NCBI GenBank assembly: GCA_020536535.1
Contig: JAHLWZ010000799.1
Coordinates: 92,938 to 144,867 of the forward strand
Origin: Pelomyxa schiedti
Taxonomy: Eukaryota; Evosea; Pelobiontida; Pelomyxidae
Direction: 5' to 3'
Length of the DNA stretch: 51,930 nt
Shown: one piece after another, positions 45,215 through 51,930 of the stretch
Layout: each line of letters begins with the position of its first letter
How positions within the stretch are numbered: position 1 is the first letter of the stretch
Made by a program: the position numbers and the translations under genes
Notes under the pieces: model-generated
Told to the model about the DNA's origin: nothing
The model's database searches: none
Seen by the model: only the letters and a program-made list of their open reading frames with translations

Positions 45215-48200
45215 TCAAATAAGCAATAAGCCCATTGATGAAAGGGATGTTGGGTGATAAGTAACAAGTTCGAGCATACCTCCTAATTCTCCACTCAAGT
45301 CTTCAATTGATCCGGACACTGCTTGACTATCATCGCTGGCAATTATTTCACCATCAACAGGTCCGCTGTCAACATTGTCACCTGGCATTTCACCCCCAGT
45401 TGGCGTGTTGCCAAGAATGTCAAAGGAGCTGTTGTCGGTGTCATCTTCCCCTGTGTGTGAAAGTGAGTGGTGGAAAACGGGTACAGGGATGATGAAGGTA
45501 CCATGGTAATGCTGAATGGGTTTAGCTGGAGCAGAAACAACCCCTTTGGGTGCAGGATATTGCTTCTTGGTGGGGTACTCTTTCTCGTACTCGCTGCCGC
45601 TCTCGCTGACGCTGCCACTTTCACTCCCACTCACACTGGCACTTCCACTTCTGCTTCCTCCTCCTTGACGGGCATTAAAGAGTTTGGCACTAGTGTGGCC
45701 ACCCCCACTGCTTGGTCTGTGTCTACTGTCACTTGCACTGCTACTTCCACTAGAACTCCCCCTGTCTTTGCGCGCTGTGTTTGCTGGTTTTGCTTGCGGT
45801 GGTGGCTCTTTCTTTGGTTGCGGTCCTTGCGGTTGATAAGAGCCCCCTCGGTTGTTCCCGGCAGTGTTGTTATGTACTTCGTCAGACTCGTCATCATCAG
45901 AGTCAGACTGGTTGTTCCGCGTTGACTGTGGGGTGGTGTTTGTGGGTGCTGATGGCGGTGGCTTGGATACAACTTTGGGTGCTGCCTGAGGGGTAGCCGC
46001 GGGCGCAGTGGGCTTGCCAGAATCTGAGGAGCTCCCTTTGGGGGTCTGCTGGGCTCCTGGTGAAAGTTAGAAAATTACAAGGGAGCCTTATGTACCTTGT
46101 GTTGTCACAGGGGAGGCTGGCTCGTCGTCTGAATAACTTGAGGAAGAGTGCCGGACCTAGCAAAAAACTAAGATACAGGGAGACAACAAAGTTACAAACA
46201 GGTGCCCAGTTCGGAGGCTTCTTCCAATTATTTTCCACCAACAGCGGAAACTTTCTTTCAGTTTCACTGCTGCCCTCGGATGCATCACTCTGAGTGGGAG
46301 TGGGAGGAATAACCCACACTTCAGGTATAAACCCATCCCACTTGCCCTGTGAACTTCCAGAGTACGAGCTACTGGCGGGACTATAAGACGAACTATTGCT
46401 CGCACTACTTTCTGAGCCACTCTCATCATCAGAGGAACTGGAAGAGGCGCGCTGGTGTGATATTAGGATCTGGTAAATAATTACTTGAGTACCTTGGTTG
46501 TTTTTGCCACTGGAGCTATGGTGGTTGCTGGGACAGAGGTGGCGTTGGTAGTAGGTGTGGTTGGTGTGGGTTTGGGTGGTGTGCCTGACGTTTCAGAAGT
46601 CGTCGCAGTAGTGGTAGCTGGTGCAGGCTTTCCTGGGTGTTCAATTTCATCACTTCCACTTGATTCTGGGGGAACACTTTTTTGTGTTGGAGATTTTGCA
46701 GCCTCAGTTTTTGGAGGGGTTGTATCCTGGGGTTCAGTTTTTTGAAGTACTGGAGGTATTTGTGGTTGTGGTTGTGGAGGAGCTTGAGGCGTTGCAGGAA
46801 TTGATGTTGCAGGTAATTGTGGTGTTGCAGAAGGCGCCTCTGATGTTTGGTTTGGTTTAGCAGAGGGTGTTTGAACAGGTTTGGTTACCTGTGGAACTGA
46901 GGGTTGATTTATGGTAGGTATTTTTGGTGTCGGGTTGGAAGCTGGAGGATTTGGTGATGCACCTTGACTGGAAGTTGACTGTGGAGAAACTGGAGCCTGT
47001 GGTGTCGCTTCTTTTGTTATTGACACAGGACTTGGAGTTGCAGTGGTACTATTACTATTCTTCGAGGGGGATGGCGCTGAGACAGGTGAAGTTGGCGTTT
47101 TGGGAGTTATCTTTGGTTTACTTGAAGGATGGGTTGGTTCTACAGGAGAAGGTTTCGTCACCTGAGAACTTGTATTTACTTTGGAGGTTACAGGTGTGGA
47201 ATGCCTACTGGTTGTGTGTTGTTGAGAGCCTGCTCTGCTAGGTTTTCCTTGAGACGGTGGTGGATTTATTGGTGAGGGTAGTCTGCTGGGGAGAGGTTCC
47301 TTTGCAGGTTTGATTGGTGCTGGTGTGGTACTAGATTTTGAAGGGGATGTTGGAGGTCGGGTGGGTGAACGTGCCTTATCGGCGGGAGGGAGGCGAGGAG
47401 TGGCATGAGTACTAGGAGTATCCCCTTTTTGCTTTATAGCAGTTTGTGGTTTTCTCTGTTCAACAGTAGAAGACTCCTTTTCTCTACCCCTTTCAGAATG
47501 TCTGCTTTTCCCAGATTGAATTTCTGCCCCTCCAGTCGTTTTTGACTTTGGAAGCGGACTTTGGGCAGCGCCTCCCAGGTCCGAGCGGAATCGGTAATTT
47601 TCAGTGGGGTTCTCTAGATCAGATTTATTTCTGAGGGGTTCAGCGAAATGCCTATGGCCCTCTTCTAATGCACTGTGAGAATGGTAGTAAGGAACGAGAA
47701 AGAAAGAACTTTTTGTGTGGCTAGGCTGAGCATCTTGCAGCTGGTGGAAGAAAATCAGGGTGAGTATAGGGTGAGGAAATCTAACCAAAGAATGCATGGA
47801 AGTAGGGTCATAACTCCGAGATCTTTCTTTTTGTCCAAGAGAATTCGTTACCTGAGAAAAATAAACACAGGTGCAAAGTAGAAGATTTTTACACACTGGT
47901 TTCTCCAACGTGAAAATGTGGGGTTGTGAATGAGAAAGAGGTAAAGTGGGAGAGCTTGTAGGAATTGCTGATTTATGGTGCCACTGCCGTATTTGGCCTT
48001 TTTCAATTGCCTCGTGCTTTAATCTCACAGATTGCAACTTGTCATCTATGTCTTGTTTTGAGCGGGGTATGTATTTGTCTGTCCCGTATCCAGATGACTT
48101 TGACTTGCCACCGAGGTATCCAGGGGTTGAATCTTTCAGGCAAGTAGGGACTGAGGGGTGCGGTAGTGGCAAAAATTTGTGTGACAATGTATCTGTGCCA

Positions 48201-50407
48201 AGTTTCTTTATCAAAAAAGTGGCACAAAGTAAACAGCACACCTCGAAGAATGGGAAGTAGTTCAGAATTGTTGGTAAAGAGATTTTCCTCCAATCTCATG
48301 TTAGTAACCTACATTTACGTGAAACCAGTAGAACGGGGAAGCAGGATACCTTGTTAATGAAATCTTGTTCACTCCAGGCTTGATTTGCTAGCGATTCCCG
48401 AGATATTGATGCCGTTTTACTGAGGGCCGCAATGTCACGCAAAGACCACATCTGACGGGCCTCAAGTATACGTAACCTGAGATGAGTTATTTGTGCTTTC
48501 AAAGTCAGTATCGGGAAAACCTTTTGCGTTTCAGGATACTTTCTTCACGCTGAAGTTGTAGTCTTTGTGATAAAGTCGGTGCCGGGTCCACTCTAAAGGA
48601 ACATTGAAAGGGTGCAAATTGAGGAGGGAGAGTACAATACCTTGGTGAGTCAGGTTTTAAAAAAGTTGCTGCGATATGTCTGGTTTGCTAGAAGGATGTA
48701 TAAGTTTCTTTTTCGAGCACCAAAATATCCTTGTTTTACCTGAAATGTCCTTGAATCGGCTCTTTCAAAACTGGCCGATCTTCTAAGAGGCTGTTAATAC
48801 TATTTGGATGGGATCGTGTGGCTGAGACCTCATCATTCCTTCTGGCATTCCTTCAGGTATTCCTAGAGAGGACAGGTTGCTACTCTGTAAAGGTATAAGG
48901 TACAAATGTGAGGAAGCAAGTGTACCAATGAAGTGCTGGATCTACATGAGCGCTGAGGAGTTAAGGGGGTGTCTTCATCTTCCATGCTCAGAATACTCGG
49001 CTTGGAGGTAATTGCAGCTTCACGTGTCGTTTGAAACTTTTCAGCGTGTGTCGTGTCGCATTTAACATGGTTGAAGGGGGGAGGAGCTGTTGGCTTTGTT
49101 TTACATGAGCTGTGCTGAGAATCAGTACTGCTTCTACGGCTACCTGTGGATACTTTGACTAGCCCATTGGTTTTTTCTGGTGAATTTGTGGTTTCTATGG
49201 GGGTTGCTTTTGGAATTGTTGTAGCACTTTGTTTGGGTGCAACATCTTTCTTAGGAGATTCATTTACGGGTGTGTCTTTCAATGATTGTTGGGGAGTAGG
49301 TTCTTGCTTTGGAGTCTGGGATTCTTTGGGTTGTGTCGTTTCACGGGGGACTTCTTTGAAATTATTTGGAGGATTTGCCACAGGCTGAGTCAAGGGAACT
49401 TGTTCTGGAGGATTTATGACTTTTGGAATTGGTGTAAGAGGAGTATTTTGTTGTAAATGCGGGGATGGGAGTGGTGACTCGACAAATTCACTCTCGGAAC
49501 TATCACCATATCTACTTTTTCCAAGTTCAAAATCCTGTACTTCCTAAGAATTCAGGGAAGATAGAGGAAATGTACTTCTGAGGTAGGCTCGATATCAAAA
49601 GGGTTGAAGTATTCCAAATCATCAGGATTAGGCTCTCTCATAGAAGAACTTAATGCTTTAGGTTCACTTTGAGGTGGTTGGAGAGGAATTGGCATTGATG
49701 TGGAAAGAATAGTTTTAGATGGACGGTCAATTGTAGAGGGCTGGCTCTACATCAGAGTTTAGAACATTCAGATGCAAGAAATCAATATATACATATATAT
49801 ATGTAAATAAACTAATGGTATAGAGTAGTACCGATACTGTGCCGTTTGCAATGTCTCGTTGCGGTGCCTGTGCTTTGAAAAGTACAAAGAAACAAAGGTT
49901 AAAAAAATCCAATCAACAGTGCAGTTAGTTAGTTACCTGAGAAACCGAGCTTGCGCTTTCTTTGTTGTCGTGAGCTGTCTTCTGCGCCGCGTTTCGCGGC
50001 CCGGTTTTGGCGTAGTCGCCCTTGCTGCCCTCCGACCCGCTCGCATAGCTCTCGCTGCTCCTCCCGGAGGAGCTACCGGAGCCCTTCGAGGCGGAGCGAG
50101 ACCCCGACGAGCTCGAGGAAGCTCTGGACAGTGGCTTGGTGCAGCTGCCAGCCGCGGGCCGCCCCGCCCCGCTTGTTCTGGCGTCCCCGCGGGCGGCCCG
50201 CCCAAACACCCCGCGTCCGCTCAAACTCTCGTCTTCGCTCGAGATTACAATGTCGTCGTCGTTGATGTCGGTAGGCACGCTCGCCCCCAGTGCGTTCTTT
50301 TCGTAGGAAAGTGGCACCTCGTCGCTCAGCGACGGCGAATCTAAGAAGTGGTTTGTTTGGCAGACAAACAAAAAAAAAAAGGAGCCAGCCCCGTGGATAC
50401 CTGTCAT
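45215..50407 (-). CDS. Large disordered Ser/Pro/Thr-rich protein with a helical core
   Basis: I link at least a dozen exons into one gene. ATG at 50407 gives only MTG/D before a splice into SPSLSDEVPLSYEKNALG. The N-terminal part is acidic and Ser/Gly-rich (DDDIVISSEDESLSGRG). A long Pro/Thr/Ser region follows, interrupted near 47950-48650 by more ordered helices (SQRLQLQREESILKRKR, RILEARQMWSLRDIAALSK, KQDIDDKLQSVRLKHEAIEK). Next comes an extensive PT/PS-rich block (46490-47560), acidic Ser repeats (SSSDDESGSESSASNSSS), and a C-terminal segment ending at TGA 45215-45217. No known domain is visible. Composition suggests a nuclear or cytoskeletal scaffold, but that is inference. Alternatively it is two adjacent genes; I saw no internal stop plus promoter-like gap that would force that. 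Confidence 0.5.
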
Positions 50408-50696
50408 TGCCTCCTAAAAATAGCCTGCACGGAGGATGAGACTTAGTTCTCGTTTAACGTGTCGTGCCACGGCACTGAAACTGGAATTTCTTCACGAAAA
50501 AAACAAACCAACAAATTCGCTACCCCGAAATGTCGTTTTTAATACTTGTTTATTTGAAAAGGAATATCCAGGCACTACTCACTGAGAACATCCTCCAAAG
50601 GCAACGCATCACCTTCAGTCACATGCGGTACAGAGAGAAGAGTGAGGGGTCGTTGATGTAACCCTTTGCTGCAACAACCGCACGCCACTCAAAGCG

Positions 50697-51930
50697 TCAA
50701 AAGGAGATCCAACAACATATTCCCATTATCCACCAATGCAATGAAACCGTGGTTGCAACGAAACTGGTCACTTCCTCTGACATGGAACACCCTCTGTGGT
50801 TGCTGTCACTCACAGAGTACAGCTCCAGATTCATAGTGTCGGTTCCGTAACCAACCATCGCGGGCACGAGTACGTGGCTGTTGTCTATTTTGAGTGGTGG
50901 CGTGGCTTTGGGGCACCGGTCCATGCTCTGAACTGATGTTTGACAAAGTGAAGGTCCCAACAAGATAGCGAGAATGATACCAGGGATCCCTTGGCAGCTT
51001 TTTATCACCCAGGGTCCAAATCCAAGGCTTTTGTAGTTGTGGCTGTCAGGAAAGTTCATTCTCATGGCCGAGCTCATGTCTGATGACTGGTAGAGCACGC
51101 CCAGGTCCGCACGCTTTGTACAGTAGCCCTCACGCTCATGTGTCAGTGCGTACGCTTCATCCCCCTCAGTCAATTCCACCCATCGGATGGACTCGGAGCG
51201 CGGCCAGTCGACCTTCACCATGCCCCTCGGATCGTCGCCGATCCTCCAAAGCATAATGCGTGTGTGTCCATACAGCACCGCCCACTCCCCCGTTCCGCGA
51301 GAGCCCACGCATCCCCGAGGAGCCCGCGCGCTTTATCCGTACTCCCGCCATCAGCCTGCTTTCTGGGCCTCCCCTGAACCTCTCCACGTCAACAAAGGCA
51401 GGCCCGTGCACCCCATGCCCGCGACCTGCCGACGAAGCTCGAAGATGCCGCCGGACCCCCAGCTCAAGGACAAGTTGAACGGGAAGCTTCCTCTCACGGA
51501 TGTCTTGAGCAATAAGAGTTGGCAAATTTCGTGGTTGCCTCCTGCTGCAGCGTTACGCAGGCTATTCATGGAGGGCTCTCTTGGGTCGTAATCATCAAAT
51601 ATCAGGAACTTTTTAGACTTCTCAAAGACCTCAACCAGAGGAAGGGCCCCTGCGTAGCTTGCTATTTCAAGAAGTTCTCTGCGATAGTTGTGGGTTGTCA
51701 TCATTGATGAGCTGTAGCAACCGGGTCAGTTGAGATTCAAACCTTGCCTTGTCTGCTTGATCTGTTGCACGTGACGCAGACCTCCAGGCAAGTGCAATTC
51801 CCATGCAGCTGGCAACGTACAGGTTTCTGTTGCGACCGTCCTGTAGAAGCCTGGTTGGAAGCAACTCGTTCTGGTCACTGCTGTTGAATAACACTCTGAA
51901 CGGTGAATCTGACACCCATTCTTGAAGGAA
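50697..51930 (-). pseudogene. Frame-disrupted ankyrin-like gene, truncated by the window edge
   Basis: The reading enters from the right edge as QEWVSDSPFRVLFNSS and continues through helical text (VASCMGIALAWRSAS, LTRLLQLINDDNPQL). Near 51680 it must change frame to continue as ELLEIASYAGALPLVEVF and the ankyrin-like NAAAGGNHEICQLLLL. In 51310-51350 the same frame contains TGA and TAA, with another frame open across them. The first frame then resumes as GEWAVLYGHTRIMLWRIGDD and continues to a stop at 50697 through KATPPLKIDNSHVLVPAMV. No GT-AG intron of normal length resolves these breaks well, and the stretch is GC-rich, unlike introns here. I read it as a decaying member of an amoebal repeat family, though a sequencing error at either site would change that. 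Confidence 0.5.

Noticed and set aside
1-51930. tRNA, rRNA, transposon or prokaryotic operon signals
   Set aside because: I scanned for cloverleaf-like segments, reverse transcriptase or transposase motifs, and terminal repeats and found none that I could support by eye.

Overview
This window is nuclear DNA from a protist. Nearly every gene is cut by short GT-AG introns, mostly 39 to 76 nt. Gene products include a Prp19 spliceosomal ubiquitin ligase, a Mediator MED6 subunit, a FET-type RNA-binding protein and a eukaryotic glycogen branching enzyme. All three stop codons are used normally. Glycogen storage, expanded ankyrin-type and private paralogous families, and a NifU/IscU-FdhD gene point to an anaerobic amoebozoan; an archamoeba such as Pelomyxa is my best guess. 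That assignment is inference, not proof.

Layout. 1-5.7 kb: a truncated coiled-coil gene (+), a tandem array of three intronless paralogues on the minus strand (two intact, one broken), and a small coiled-coil fragment (+). 5.75-7.9 kb: sphingosine kinase (-). 8.2-11.5 kb: a 13-exon gene (+) with the repeats of the fungal Bfa1/Byr4 mitotic GAP scaffold. 11.7-13.7 kb: FET-like RNA-binding protein (-). 14.1-17.8 kb: glycogen branching enzyme (-). 18.1-20.3 kb: Prp19 (-). 20.4-22.6 kb: ankyrin-like protein (+). 22.7-31.9 kb: a giant minus-strand gene joining a zinc finger to a very large macroglobulin-like family. 32.2-33.9 kb: an eight-exon gene (+) that fuses an IscU/NifU iron-sulphur scaffold to FdhD. 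34.0-35.8 kb: F-box plus G-beta-like WD40 protein (+). 35.9-39.3 kb: penta-EF-hand protein, a short hypothetical protein and an EF-hand coiled-coil protein (all -). 39.6-45.1 kb: a polytopic membrane protein (+), MED6 (-) and a prominin-like membrane glycoprotein (+). 45.2-50.4 kb: a large disordered Ser/Pro/Thr-rich protein (-). 50.7 kb to the end: a frame-disrupted gene running off the edge.

The genes do not form an operon-like pathway. They are densely packed, with gaps of about 70-460 bp, and many pairs are divergent or convergent. I assembled gene models by hand, joining exons at GT/AG sites in compatible phase. For the IscU-FdhD gene (463 aa), the Byr4-like gene (894 aa), the F-box/G-beta gene (494 aa) and the ankyrin-like gene (711 aa) I counted every exon and the frame closes exactly. 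Other models are reliable in identity but approximate at some splice sites.

The most notable item is the IscU-FdhD fusion. It puts an Fe-S scaffold and the sulphurtransferase that activates formate dehydrogenase on one polypeptide, in what looks like an anaerobic eukaryote.
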